23,206 nucleotides of DNA from CAZSVI01 sp964610205 (GCA_964610205.1 CAZSVI010000057.1:1-23206); one strand, 5' to 3'; shown: positions 6,004-15,149, counted from the first letter of the stretch. Notes: generated from the letters alone by a model not told the origin. Program-made: numbers and translations.

Positions 6004-7812
6004 TCACCCAATTGGTATGCCTGTTAATGAATACTGGCTTGTATAAAGCTTCGCATAATGTCCTTTTTCCTTCAGCAACTGGTAATGGTTCCCTTCTTCA
6101 GCGATTTTTCCATCCCGGATTACCAGAATTCTGTCTGCCGAACGGATAGTGGAAAGGCGGTGAGCAATAATAAAGCTGGTTCTGTTTTTCAATATATTCG
6201 CTATAGCCTCCTGAATTAAATGTTCCGTTTCGGTATCCACCGATGAGGTAGCCTCATCCAGAACAAAAATGGCCGGATTTGCAATAATAGCCCGGGCAAA
6301 GGATACAAGCTGCTTTTCACCGGTGGATAATAGTGATCCGCCCTCACCAACCGGAGTATCATAGCCTTTCTCCATTCCCATAACAATACTGTGCAGGTTG
6401 ACAAGCGTGCTGGCCTGTATAATTTCTTCCTCCGTCGCATTGAGCTTACCGTAAACTATATTGTCCTTAATGCTTCCGCTGAAAAGATGGGGTGTCTGTA
6501 ATACATATCCAAGGTTGGAATGCAGCCAAAGCATGGGCATGCGGGTATAATCCCTGCCGTCTATCAGAATTTTACCTTCGGTCGGCTCATAAAAACGGCA
6601 GGCAAGATTAACAATGGTACTCTTCCCCGAACCTGTATCCCCTACCAAAGCAATTTTTTCTCCTGCTTTTACTGAAAGGTTGAAATTCTCCAAAACCTTT
6701 TCCCCGGATTTATAGAAAAAAGAAACATCTTTGAATTTAATATCTCCATAAATTTCAGGCCATCCTTCACATCCAACTGCCCCGTATTTATCCAGCACTT
6801 CACTGTCATCGGAAATATCAGGTTCCGTATCCAAAAGAGACATAACCCTTTCCGCCGACGCCTGAGCGGATTGTAAGTCGGCAAAAATCCTCGCCATATC
6901 CCGTATGGGAAAAAAGAACTGAATCGCAAAAGTAATAAAAGCAGCCAGGGTTCCATAACTTATGTTTCCCGCTATTACACTTTTTCCTCCCTGCCATAAT
7001 ACAATACTTGCGCCAATGCTCCCCAATAGAATTACAATGGGCATATAAATGGCGGCAAACGTGGCGGCACTGATTGATTTTTGATTCATCTCCCAGGTCA
7101 AAACCTGAAAATCTTTCAGATTCCCCTCTTCCCGCACCAGCGTTTTTGTAGTTTTCACACCTTGAATCCCTTCATTGACAGCTGCTGTAATTAATGAGTT
7201 GTTTTTACGTATATCCCGGTGACTGAATAGAATCCGCTTCTGAAAAAACACGCTGACAATAAAGAGTATGGGGATTACAATAAAGGTTAAAAGCGCAAGC
7301 TTCCATTCCATAATAAGCATAACCGCAGTTGTAACAATCATCATGAAAAAACCCCAGGAGAAATCTACCAGCCCCCACGATAAAGTATTTCCAAGCCTCC
7401 AGATATCAGATGTAAGGCGTGACATCATCCAACCGACAGGCGTTGTATCATAGTACGAAAAAGACAGGTTTTGAAGATGCTCAAAGCCCTCCTTCCGAAT
7501 ATCATAGCAAATTCCGGTTTCAACAATGCCCGCCTGGCTAATCATCTTTTTTATAACCACTGCCTGTATAATCATCATAACGCCGTATACTACAAAGAAC
7601 AGTATTGTTCCCCGGGTAGATTTAACAATTATGAAATTATCAATAGCATATCTGTGCAGCAGCGGAATCGCAGCGTCAAATCCGGCAAGCGTTGCCATAT
7701 ACAGACCCAGGATCATTAATCTGCTTTTATAGGGTTTTGCAAACCTGATTAACTTTTTCCATAAATCTCTGTTAAATCCTTTTGAAAAAACCTCTTCCTG
7801 AAAGGTATCCAT
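6004..7812 (-). CDS. ABC exporter half-transporter, canonical-Walker B subunit
   Basis: This 602-residue half-transporter of the multidrug/lipid exporter type has a six-helix membrane domain (about 1-330) and an ATPase domain (about 355-590). Walker A is GDTGSGKS at 391-398, the Walker B end is FVLDE with catalytic E520, and the switch histidine is H551. The signature is degenerate, LSTGEKQ at 495-501 instead of LSGGQ. Its partner at 7882-9669 has the opposite defect, the known pattern of heterodimers such as TM287/288 and BmrCD. I start at the ATG at 7812 (MDTFQEEVF) because AGGAG lies 9 nt before it; a TTG three codons earlier sits too close. It follows its partner by 69 nt and is probably co-transcribed. 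The exported substrate is unknown. Confidence 0.93.
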   Translation of the reverse strand: MDTFQEEVFSKGFNRDLWKKLIRFAKPYKSRLMILGLYMATLAGFDAAIPLLHRYAIDNFIIVKSTRGTILFFVVYGVMMIIQAVVIKKMISQAGIVETGICYDIRKEGFEHLQNLSFSYYDTTPVGWMMSRLTSDIWRLGNTLSWGLVDFSWGFFMMIVTTAVMLIMEWKLALLTFIVIPILFIVSVFFQKRILFSHRDIRKNNSLITAAVNEGIQGVKTTKTLVREEGNLKDFQVLTWEMNQKSISAATFAAIYMPIVILLGSIGASIVLWQGGKSVIAGNISYGTLAAFITFAIQFFFPIRDMARIFADLQSAQASAERVMSLLDTEPDISDDSEVLDKYGAVGCEGWPEIYGDIKFKDVSFFYKSGEKVLENFNLSVKAGEKIALVGDTGSGKSTIVNLACRFYEPTEGKILIDGRDYTRMPMLWLHSNLGYVLQTPHLFSGSIKDNIVYGKLNATEEEIIQASTLVNLHSIVMGMEKGYDTPVGEGGSLLSTGEKQLVSFARAIIANPAIFVLDEATSSVDTETEHLIQEAIANILKNRTSFIIAHRLSTIRSADRILVIRDGKIAEEGNHYQLLKEKGHYAKLYTSQYSLTGIPIG

Positions 7813-7881
7813 ATTAATCAACTCCTATTGCTAAGGTTAGGGGATCTTTTTTCTTCTCTTGACGATAAATATCAGATTCAT

Positions 7882-9669
7882 TTAACGTATTCCTTCACTT
7901 GAACTTTGAATGGCCCAAATTCTTGAATACAAACCACTTTCACGTATAAGCTGCTGATGTGTTCCCTGTTGGGTAATATGTCCTTTGTCAATTACAATAA
8001 TAAAATCGGCCTGTGCCAGGGTCGTAATTCTATGGGATATTATAAACGTAGTCACTCCCCTGCTTCTCTCCTTCAGTGCTTCACGAATCAGAGCATCTGT
8101 TTCCATATCAACAGCGCTTAAGGAATCATCAAATACCAGTATCGGATGATTTTTCAATACTGTCCGCGCAATCGCTACACGCTGGACCTGTCCGCCCGAG
8201 AGTGTGACACCCCGTTCGCCAACCATTGTGTCATACCCTTTTTCAAAGGACATGATGGAATCATGTATGGCGGCAATTCTTGCGGCTTTTTCAATTTCAT
8301 CGTTACCGGCATAAGGATTAGCCAGCTTAATATTATCCATGACAGACTTGGAAAACAGGAACGGCTCCTGCAGCACAATTCCAATATGACTTCTGAGCCA
8401 TTTTTTATCTATTTCCTTAAGTTCATGATCATCCAGTTTTATTGAACCTTCCTGATAATCAAAGAGTCTGACCAGAAGGTGCATTAAGGAAGTTTTCCCG
8501 CATCCGGTAGGCCCCGTAATTCCCACTGTTTGTCCTTGCTTCACCTCAAATGAGACGCCCTTTAAAGGACTTGTGCCATCAGGATATTGAAAACTAACGT
8601 TTTCAAATTTAAGATTTCCCCTAATCTCCGGAGTTATCCCATGGGAATCTTTCATCTCACATGGTTTTTCCAGAACTTCAATTATTCTGTCAAAAGCTAC
8701 ATTAGCCTGGCCCATTTCAGATATTATATGGCCCAGATGACGAATGGGCCATATAAGGTTTTTTATGTATGCGGTAAACAGAATCACAGTTCCGAGAGTT
8801 ATCCGCCCATTAGCTGCCCAGCTTACCGATATAAACAAAACAACAGCGGCCTGGACCGTGCACAGTAAATCCGACATGGACCAGTACCAGGACAGTATAT
8901 TTATTAATTTTCTTACCTGTCCCCTGTGCTTACCGTTCTTTTCTCTGAACTTGTCTATCTCAAAACTCTGTCTTCCAAAAGCCCTTACCACCCGAACCCC
9001 TGTCAGATTCTCCTGAAGGGTAGTATGCATTTCCGAGTCGGTTTCCTCTACCTTTTTAAAAGTTTTTTTCACTCTGTTAAAGAAAACAACCGATGTTACA
9101 AAAATCAACGGGACCACACAGAGTGAATAAAGTGTCAGTTCCGCATTTATGTGCAGCATCGTAAAAAGTGTTAAAAATACGGTTATCAAAATTTCACATA
9201 CCTGTGGAACCTGACCGGCCAGGAATTTACGTGTTGTCTCAACATCAGCCGTGCTTCTCTGGGTAAGGTCTCCGGTTTGAGATTTTACATGCTCGCGGTA
9301 TTCCATGTGCTGAAGATGATCATACAGTGTATCCCGGATGTTTTTAGCTGCGTTTTCGGTACTGATGGCAATCCATCTGCCTTTAATATATTGAAACACT
9401 CCGGTTAAAAGGGTTAATAATACAAAAACGACACCTAAAATCCATAATTTCCTTATAAGAACTTCCCTTCCCCCGAAATTATCGAACATTTCCATAAGAA
9501 AACCCGGCAGTTTTATCGGTTCCGTACCTATAACCGAATCTACCGTAAAACTGATAATCATCGGATTAATAATGGAAAAGAGCACGGCAATCCCGGAGAA
9601 AATCATCGTTGAAAAATAGCGGAGCATGTTTTTCTTCATGAACTGCTTAAGAAATTTTAACCTTTTCAT
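7882..9669 (-). CDS. ABC exporter half-transporter, degenerate-Walker B subunit
   Basis: This is the first gene of the exporter pair, 595 residues with a six-helix membrane domain (about 1-330) and an ATPase domain (about 352-590). Walker A is GPTGCGKT at 386-393, the signature LSGGQ at 490-494 is perfect, and H546 is the switch histidine. The Walker B end is VFDD, so D515 replaces the catalytic glutamate. With LSTGE in the partner this gives one weak and one active ATP site in the dimer. I chose the ATG at 9669 (MKRLKFLKQF), preceded by AAGGAGG; the frame stays open upstream to 9876, but that part is unlike any transporter and overlaps the leader ORF. The 270-nt leader carries a small ORF and a hairpin that may control transcription. 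Confidence 0.93.
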   Translation of the reverse strand: MKRLKFLKQFMKKNMLRYFSTMIFSGIAVLFSIINPMIISFTVDSVIGTEPIKLPGFLMEMFDNFGGREVLIRKLWILGVVFVLLTLLTGVFQYIKGRWIAISTENAAKNIRDTLYDHLQHMEYREHVKSQTGDLTQRSTADVETTRKFLAGQVPQVCEILITVFLTLFTMLHINAELTLYSLCVVPLIFVTSVVFFNRVKKTFKKVEETDSEMHTTLQENLTGVRVVRAFGRQSFEIDKFREKNGKHRGQVRKLINILSWYWSMSDLLCTVQAAVVLFISVSWAANGRITLGTVILFTAYIKNLIWPIRHLGHIISEMGQANVAFDRIIEVLEKPCEMKDSHGITPEIRGNLKFENVSFQYPDGTSPLKGVSFEVKQGQTVGITGPTGCGKTSLMHLLVRLFDYQEGSIKLDDHELKEIDKKWLRSHIGIVLQEPFLFSKSVMDNIKLANPYAGNDEIEKAARIAAIHDSIMSFEKGYDTMVGERGVTLSGGQVQRVAIARTVLKNHPILVFDDSLSAVDMETDALIREALKERSRGVTTFIISHRITTLAQADFIIVIDKGHITQQGTHQQLIRESGLYSRIWAIQSSSEGIR

Positions 9670-9730
9670 ACAAGCCTCCTTGACGGGGTATGGATACAAA
9701 TCCTTTGAAAAATCTTGTGGGAACGAATTA

Positions 9731-9766
9731 AAAGGCCACAGATTCCAAAGAACCTGCAGCCTGTGG
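9731..9766 (-). terminator. Attenuator-like hairpin before the ABC exporter operon
   Basis: On the minus strand, CCACAGG (9766-9760) pairs with TCTGTGG (9742-9736), an inner TTC/GAA adds to it, and CCTTTT follows. This is a weak intrinsic terminator 67 nt before the transporter ATG. Its left arm contains TGCAGGTT (9758-9751), the exact complement of AACCTGCA (9814-9807) inside the upstream small ORF, so an anti-terminator pairing is possible. Confidence 0.45.
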
Positions 9767-9781
9767 ATACTCCCCTGAAAA

Positions 9782-9880
9782 TTAAAGATCGGGCCTCTCT
9801 CCGGAATGCAGGTTGTTTTCAAAATGCGCGCGCGTAAAATTATCATCTGCGGTAATGCGGCAACTGATATATACAAACAT
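9782..9880 (-). CDS. Candidate 32-residue leader peptide of the ABC exporter operon
   Basis: AAGGAGG sits 7 nt before an ATG at 9880 that opens a 32-codon frame (MFVYISCRITADDNF, ending GERPDL) closed by TAA at 9782-9784. Nothing in the peptide is recognised; it has no membrane helix. Its codons 23-25 contain AACCTGCA, which can pair with the left arm of the downstream attenuator-like hairpin, so translation of this ORF could decide whether the hairpin forms. The B. subtilis bmrCD exporter operon, of the same transporter type, is known to be controlled through a translated leader (bmrB); the analogy is inference and the peptides are not obviously alike. The ribosome site is the best evidence that the ORF is translated. 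Confidence 0.45.
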   Translation of the reverse strand: MFVYISCRITADDNFTRAHFENNLHSGERPDL

Positions 9881-9941
9881 GAAACAACCTCCTTCCTCAG
9901 GTAATATTGTTGTGTAAACCATAATTATGCATTAAATCGAT

Positions 9942-9968
9942 ATTATACATGTTTTGGCTTTAACACAA
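9942..9968 (-). promoter_or_regulatory. Promoter of the ABC exporter operon
   Basis: A consensus -10 TATAAT lies at 9947-9942. Upstream, TTGTGT (9968-9963) gives a 15-nt spacer and GGTTGT a 17-nt one, so the -35 is weak. Transcription from here would make a leader of about 265 nt before the first transporter gene. Confidence 0.5.
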
Positions 9969-10088
9969 CCTGATATACGCATTTTTAATAAAACTGTAAC
10001 ATAAGCGATCTTTTCTAATAATACTTCTCATGCAATAAAAAGTAAAGAGAAAAAATGATTATAAATAAAAAGGAAACATCCCCTTTTT
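9969..10088. other. Non-coding stretch downstream of the beta-helix gene
   Basis: Together with the exporter leader this fills 9670-10088. The only structure seen is AAAAAGG/CCTTTTT at 10067-10088, abutting the stop codon of the beta-helix gene; it is AT-rich and could be a weak terminator for it. Confidence 0.35.
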
Positions 10089-10748
10089 CTACCTTCGCCG
10101 AACTATTTCCCCGGTGTTTTTAAGAATATGTCTTTCAGGTACAAATCCTCTTACCGATGTAAGCGGGTATACTATACTTTCTTTTCCTATAACAGTTCCG
10201 GGATTAAGAACGGTATTGCATCCCACTTCAGCATTATCACCTATCAATGCCCCGAATTTTCTCAGTCCCGTTTCTATGCAATCCGAATCCTTTATAACTT
10301 TCACCATACCGCCATTTGATTTCAGATTTGAAAGTATGACTCCTGCTCCCAGATGTGCTTTAAATCCAAGAATTGAATCGCCCACATAATTAAAGTGCGG
10401 AATCTGTACTTTATTAAAGAGTATGGAGTTTTTTACCTCGGATGAGTTTCCAATAACAACATCATTCCCGACCAGGACGTTTTCCCTGATATAAGCCGAG
10501 CTTCTCAATTCACAATCATAACCGATAATTGCCGGCCCTTTTAATAATACATTCCTGTCAATAGTTGTTCCCCTGCCAACCCAGACAAACTCATCCACTC
10601 TTTCAAAGTCATCGGGTAAACCAAGAGAGTACTCCAATATAAAAGATTTAATAATACATAAAGCTTCCCAGGGATATTTCAATCCATTAAAAATTTTATT
10701 TGCTTCCAGTTCCTTTAAATCAAACAGGCTGTCAATAAATAAATTCAT
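10089..10748 (-). CDS. Left-handed beta-helix protein, GlmU C-terminal-like
   Basis: The 219-residue protein has hexapeptide repeats from about residue 75 on (for example DRNVLL, GYDCEL, GNDVVI, GDNAEV, GCNTVL, GKESIV), which fold as a left-handed beta-helix. The NKVQIPHFNYVGDSILGFKAHLGAGVILSNLKSNG stretch resembles the acetyltransferase half of UDP-GlcNAc pyrophosphorylase GlmU. The N-terminal pyrophosphorylase domain is missing; instead there is a short helical leader (MNLFIDSLFDL...YPWEAL) as in clostridial 'UDP-N-acetylglucosamine pyrophosphorylase-related' proteins. A sugar-nucleotide or acyltransferase role is inferred only. I chose the ATG at 10748 because that N-terminus fits these relatives; a TTG at 10790 with AAGGGG ahead is possible. 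A promoter overlaps the end of the RND gene. Confidence 0.8.
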   Translation of the reverse strand: MNLFIDSLFDLKELEANKIFNGLKYPWEALCIIKSFILEYSLGLPDDFERVDEFVWVGRGTTIDRNVLLKGPAIIGYDCELRSSAYIRENVLVGNDVVIGNSSEVKNSILFNKVQIPHFNYVGDSILGFKAHLGAGVILSNLKSNGGMVKVIKDSDCIETGLRKFGALIGDNAEVGCNTVLNPGTVIGKESIVYPLTSVRGFVPERHILKNTGEIVRRR

Positions 10749-10808
10749 TATTATACCTTTTGCCTTTCTTCCAAAGATCCCGATTGCCAATGTGACCCCT
10801 TAGGAATC

Positions 10809-10838
10809 ATTATACTACAGTACCATAATGTTATGTCA
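10809..10838 (-). promoter_or_regulatory. Promoter of the beta-helix gene
   Basis: -10 TATAAT at 10814-10809 and -35 TGACAT at 10838-10833, 18 nt apart. The -35 element overlaps the stop codon of the RND pump gene, so the beta-helix gene need not depend on the pump operon. Confidence 0.5.
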
Positions 10839-13800
10839 TATTTTTCTTACCCTTGCGGCTTTCTCTCTACCATTCTCCACTATAGCATATACAACCGGAA
10901 TAATCACCAGGGTAAGAAATGTGGATACCGCAAGTCCCGAAGCCAATGATACCGACATGGGGGTAAACAGATTGCTTCCCGAGAAAATTAACGGTGTTAA
11001 ACCAACAAGGGTAGTGACGGTCGTCAGCATTATAGGCCTGAACCGTTTTTCCACAGCATCTATACAGGCTTCCTCCGTTTCTTTTCCCATCGACTTTTCC
11101 ATATTAATGAAATCCACCAGAACAATGGCGTTATTCACAACAATACCAAATAGGCTGACAATTCCAAGAAGGGAAGTAAACGACAGCGGCTGCCCTGTCA
11201 GATACAATCCAAGAATTGAACCGACAGCAGACAACGGAATGGTAGCCATAATAATAAAAGGCTGTGAAAAAGAACCGAACTGAATCATGAGTATCATAAA
11301 GATAACAAAAACGGCCAACACCGCTAATACGCCTATATTTCCAAAATATTTCATAATGGATTCCCGTTCTCCGTCAAAAACAATTTTAACGTCTCCAAGA
11401 TCCATTTCTTTTAACTTTTCTTCAGTCTGCCTCTGTATGTCCACCGAACTAAAGCCCTGCCTTACATCACTGTAAACGGTAATAGAAGGCATTCTGTTAT
11501 ATTTTTGAATCTGGGTTATACCCGACTTTAATCCGATCTCGGATAACTGCTTTAAAAGTATCTTTTGGCCGGTTACAGACGATTTCACCATATAAAGCTC
11601 CATCATATCAACATTTTTGATATCTGAAAAAACCCGTACGGGTATTTGTGTGCTGTTTTCCTGATTTTCTATTCCACCACCGGCATAAGCATTCAAATAA
11701 CCGGCATTACGGCCCATAAGGGCTATATTCAATTCCTTTTGAATATCATATTTTAAAACACCAAGACGCAAAGCCTCGTCGGAATCTATATTTACCATAT
11801 AATCATAGGTATCCGCAGAATAATTATCCCATATATTAGATGTTCCCTCTATTCCCTTTAGCACTCCTTTTATTTTCTCTACTGCCAATACGGTCTGACT
11901 GCTCTCCCCCGTCACCCGGATTCTTACGGGAGCGCCTATGGGCTCTCCCTGTTCCAGAAGCTTTATCGCGGCAGTACCCTGGGCAATTTCACTGTCAAGT
12001 ATGCTCTGAAGGTAATCCGCGAATTCCTCATTTCTTTTAAACCTGTTTCCTTTTTTCAAATCAACCTTAAACATCACCTGAGCTGTATTCACCGATCTCA
12101 AAGGAGGAGCCATTGAGTAATATAGCTTTGGAAGTCCGTCCCCAATAGAAGCGGTATATCCGGTTACTTCCTTCTGAGTTTTTAGAATGTCAGCTACCTG
12201 ATTTGTCATTTCCTCGGTTTTTAAAATATCATTGCCGTGTTCATGCTCAATATCAATAACTATCATATTTGTATCGGCCTTCGGGAAAAATTGAAGTCCA
12301 AGAAAACTAACGGTGTATACGGTTAACGCCAGAATAGGAACAAGCATAACCAAGGTGAGCCATTTTCTTCTCAGGGCCAATTTCAGAAGGTTTTCAAAGA
12401 ACAGCCTGACTCCTCTTTTTTCAGTCTTGCCTCTTGCAGGCTTAAAGAACAGCCAGGCCATAACCGGCGCTACCAGCAGAGCCACCAGATAGGATGATGA
12501 CAGAGACAGAATGACTATCTGGGGTATGCTCCGGATAAATTCCCCCGCCATCCCCGATAATAGCAAAAGCGGAATAAACGCCCCCACCGTAGTCAATGTG
12601 GAAGCCAAAACCGGAATAGCAACTTCCTTCGCACCTTCGGCGCATGCTGATAATTTTTCCTGACCGCTGTCAATTCTAACCTGTATAGCATCGCTGACCA
12701 CAATTGCGTTATCCACAAGCATTCCAAGCGCTATAATAAGAGCGGCAATGGAAATCCGATGTATGTGTATGTTTAAAAGCCTCATCCCTATAAAAGTCAA
12801 CAATATGGACAAGGGAATAGATGTTGACACAATAATGGCATTTCTGAATCCCATACTGATAAATACAACTATTATAACAAAAGCAATGCCTTCCAGAAGG
12901 TTAACGGCGAATCGATTCACGGCATCGGCAATATCCTGCGGCTGATACAGAACCTTATCGAACACAACATCCTGTGGTAATGTCTTTTGAAATTGGGCTA
13001 TCCTTTTATCTACTTCCTTGCCTATGAGAACGATATTCCTGTTTCCTTTGAAATAGCCTGACAGCAATACCGCGTTGTCTCCATTGTGTTTTATTTTGTA
13101 AGCGGATTCCTCCAGTTGATATGAAACCCCCGCAATATCCTTTAGCCTTATAACACTTCCGTTTTCCCGGGACGATAACAATATAATATTTTCTATATCA
13201 CTAAGGGATGAGAAGTTTCCGGTGGTTTTTACGTTTATTTTTCCCGTACCATCTTCCAAAGCTCCTGCCGGTATTTCTATACTCTGGGCTCTTATAATAT
13301 TGACGAGTTCCTCCAGGGATAGGGGAAGCCGGTTCAGCATCTCCGTGTTAACTTCAACACAGACTTCCATTTCCTGTTTTCCGCTTACCTCCATCCTTGT
13401 TATCCCGTCTATATCTATTAACTTGTCTTTCAGATTTTCCGCGAAATCCGCAAGTTCATCATATGAATAGTTTTGCCCTGATAAGCTTATGATCATGCCC
13501 GCAGTCTGATATAAATCGGTATTGATATTAATTTCACCGCAGTCTTCAGGCAGACTGTTCTGAAGCTCGTCCATCTTCTGCCGGAGCTGACTCCAGGCCT
13601 TATCCACATCCGTTCCGCTCTCCAGTTCCAATACTACTGCGGACAGATTGTTACGGGAATTGGAATTCACCCTCTGAAAGCCCTCCACTTCTATAACCTT
13701 GTCCTCAATTTTCCTTGTTACGAGGCGTTCCACATCCTGGGCGGACGCTCCGGGATATACCGTTGTTAAAAGCGCCATGGTTACACTGATATCCGGTGAT

Positions 13801-13910
13801 TCTTGTTTTGGAGTAATATAGTAGCTGTATAAACCAAAAATAAAGGATAAAAGGATTGCAAACAGGGTAATCCTACGGTTGCGGATAGTTGTCTCAATAA
13901 GCCTGATCAT
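10836..13910 (-). CDS. RND-family efflux permease (AcrB/MexB-like)
   Basis: This is a proton-driven efflux pump of 1024 residues, the normal size, with two membrane halves each holding a large extracytoplasmic domain. TM1 is at about 12-32, the first helix bundle at about 335-520 and the second at about 850-1015. The proton-relay motif in TM4 reads GMLVDNAIVV, so D400 is kept and its neighbour is N401 where AcrB has a second Asp. I start at the ATG at 13910 (MIRLIETTIRNRR), 6 nt after AAGGAGG; this overlaps the end of the adaptor gene by 17 nt, suggesting translational coupling. With no outer membrane expected, it would move compounds across the cytoplasmic membrane or out of the envelope. 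The substrate is unknown. Confidence 0.95.
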   Translation of the reverse strand: MIRLIETTIRNRRITLFAILLSFIFGLYSYYITPKQESPDISVTMALLTTVYPGASAQDVERLVTRKIEDKVIEVEGFQRVNSNSRNNLSAVVLELESGTDVDKAWSQLRQKMDELQNSLPEDCGEININTDLYQTAGMIISLSGQNYSYDELADFAENLKDKLIDIDGITRMEVSGKQEMEVCVEVNTEMLNRLPLSLEELVNIIRAQSIEIPAGALEDGTGKINVKTTGNFSSLSDIENIILLSSRENGSVIRLKDIAGVSYQLEESAYKIKHNGDNAVLLSGYFKGNRNIVLIGKEVDKRIAQFQKTLPQDVVFDKVLYQPQDIADAVNRFAVNLLEGIAFVIIVVFISMGFRNAIIVSTSIPLSILLTFIGMRLLNIHIHRISIAALIIALGMLVDNAIVVSDAIQVRIDSGQEKLSACAEGAKEVAIPVLASTLTTVGAFIPLLLLSGMAGEFIRSIPQIVILSLSSSYLVALLVAPVMAWLFFKPARGKTEKRGVRLFFENLLKLALRRKWLTLVMLVPILALTVYTVSFLGLQFFPKADTNMIVIDIEHEHGNDILKTEEMTNQVADILKTQKEVTGYTASIGDGLPKLYYSMAPPLRSVNTAQVMFKVDLKKGNRFKRNEEFADYLQSILDSEIAQGTAAIKLLEQGEPIGAPVRIRVTGESSQTVLAVEKIKGVLKGIEGTSNIWDNYSADTYDYMVNIDSDEALRLGVLKYDIQKELNIALMGRNAGYLNAYAGGGIENQENSTQIPVRVFSDIKNVDMMELYMVKSSVTGQKILLKQLSEIGLKSGITQIQKYNRMPSITVYSDVRQGFSSVDIQRQTEEKLKEMDLGDVKIVFDGERESIMKYFGNIGVLAVLAVFVIFMILMIQFGSFSQPFIIMATIPLSAVGSILGLYLTGQPLSFTSLLGIVSLFGIVVNNAIVLVDFINMEKSMGKETEEACIDAVEKRFRPIMLTTVTTLVGLTPLIFSGSNLFTPMSVSLASGLAVSTFLTLVIIPVVYAIVENGREKAARVRKI

Positions 13911-15114
13911 GGTTTCCCTCCTTAACCGTAACAAGATCACCTGATGAAATACGGCCGGTACCGGATATAATAATGGAATCTCCTTCATTTAGTCCTGTAA
14001 CGCCGGCTTCATAATTATCAACTGCTATAATATTAACGGATTTCCGGGCAGCCCGGCCTTCTGAAACCGTATAGACATAGTCCGCACTGCCGGTTTGAAT
14101 AGCGGATATAGGTATGAAAAAGGCCTTCCGTGTTCCATATGAAAAGCTTACCGTAACACTCGCTCCGAAAGGGGTATCCATAGTATCCGCGACCAGTTCA
14201 ATATTATATAAACCGGTTATATTATCCGGAATCTCCGCAATGCGGACAATTTCGGAAGCCTGTTTCAAATCCTCCTTTTCAATAACAACTTCGGTTTCCA
14301 AAGTAATATTCGGCAGTTCTTTCTCGGGAACGCCAACATAAACCATCTTCTCTTCACTACGGATTACCATCACCGGATAACCTGACCCCGTTATTTCTCC
14401 TTTTTCGGCCAGAACCTCCATAACTACGCCGTCCATATCGGATTTAAGCACGGCGTCGGCCAACAAACCCTTCCGGTATTCATATTCGGTTTCAGCGCTT
14501 GCCAATTGAGCCGATAAAGCTTTAATCTCCTCATACCGGGCGCCATTTTTCACCTGCGTCTCTATTTCCTCGGCCAGTTTCAGATCTGACTGCCGGATGT
14601 TCCGTTCAAGCTTCGTCTGATCATACGCCTGTTTGGAGGCCGTCCCGCTTAAATAAAGCTGCTCCACTTCCAAAAGACGGTCTTCTGCATATTCATACGC
14701 ATCCCTTGCCTTTACAACATTAAGTCTTGCCTGTTCTATATCTTCGGCGGTTGCTCCGTTGAAAGCCTTTTCATATTGAGCCTTAACCATCTCCAACTGG
14801 GCTTTTGCCAAATTTTCAACGTAAACCAGATCAGTCTTCTCAAGGGAAGCGATTATATCCCCTTTTTTTACCCTATCCCCTTTTTCAACGTATACATCAG
14901 CTATCCGCCCGCCGGTTTTGAATGAAAACCGGACTGTTTTGCCCGGCTGAACCGTTCCTATAAAAGAAGATTTCCGCTGCCGGATTTCCTCCGAAACACG
15001 CATTGTTTCCACGGGTACGGATTTTTCAGCAGCCTGAAGGCCGGGTGTATCGGAGCATGCCGCCGTAAGAGATATTAAACCTGCCATAATCACCAAATAT
15101 ATTGTTCTTTTCAT
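13894..15114 (-). CDS. RND membrane-fusion (periplasmic adaptor) lipoprotein
   Basis: The 406-residue adaptor starts with a lipoprotein signal (MKRTIYLVIMAGLISLTAAC), with lipidated Cys at residue 20, so it is anchored outside the membrane. A biotinyl/lipoyl-like half (GGRIADVYVEKGDRVKKGDIIASL) is followed by a long helical hairpin (about 100-220), the second lipoyl half (VLKSDMDGVVMEVLAEKGEI) and beta-barrel and membrane-proximal domains with VPEKELPNI, as in HlyD/AcrA adaptors. It pairs with the RND pump downstream, overlapping it by 17 nt. GAGGTGGAGG stands before the ATG. An operator for the neighbouring TetR regulator lies at 15132-15149. No TolC-like channel gene is nearby. Confidence 0.93.
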   Translation of the reverse strand: MKRTIYLVIMAGLISLTAACSDTPGLQAAEKSVPVETMRVSEEIRQRKSSFIGTVQPGKTVRFSFKTGGRIADVYVEKGDRVKKGDIIASLEKTDLVYVENLAKAQLEMVKAQYEKAFNGATAEDIEQARLNVVKARDAYEYAEDRLLEVEQLYLSGTASKQAYDQTKLERNIRQSDLKLAEEIETQVKNGARYEEIKALSAQLASAETEYEYRKGLLADAVLKSDMDGVVMEVLAEKGEITGSGYPVMVIRSEEKMVYVGVPEKELPNITLETEVVIEKEDLKQASEIVRIAEIPDNITGLYNIELVADTMDTPFGASVTVSFSYGTRKAFFIPISAIQTGSADYVYTVSEGRAARKSVNIIAVDNYEAGVTGLNEGDSIIISGTGRISSGDLVTVKEGNHDQAY

Positions 15115-15131
15115 AAACCTCCACCTCGTAT

Positions 15132-15149
15132 AATAAACACTCGTTTATT
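15132..15149. promoter_or_regulatory. TetR operator O1, before the adaptor-pump genes
   Basis: AATAAAC, spacer ACTC, GTTTATT: an inverted repeat with 7-bp arms and a 4-bp centre, 17 bp before the adaptor ATG and 16 bp after the tetR stop. The same arms and spacing recur at O2 (15772-15789). Binding here would block expression of the pump genes. Confidence 0.75.

Noticed and set aside
9670..9876. N-terminal extension of the ABC subunit starting at a TTG
   Set aside because: It is unlike any ABC exporter, whereas the ATG at 9669 has a strong ribosome site and the usual N-terminus.
9909..9969. GTTGTGT/ACACAAC inverted repeat around the exporter promoter
   Set aside because: The arms are about 45 bp apart and AT-rich; a chance match is as likely as an operator.
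13911..13988. 26-residue extension of the RND pump
   Set aside because: It lies wholly inside the adaptor gene; the ATG at 13910 has AAGGAGG and gives the normal RND start.
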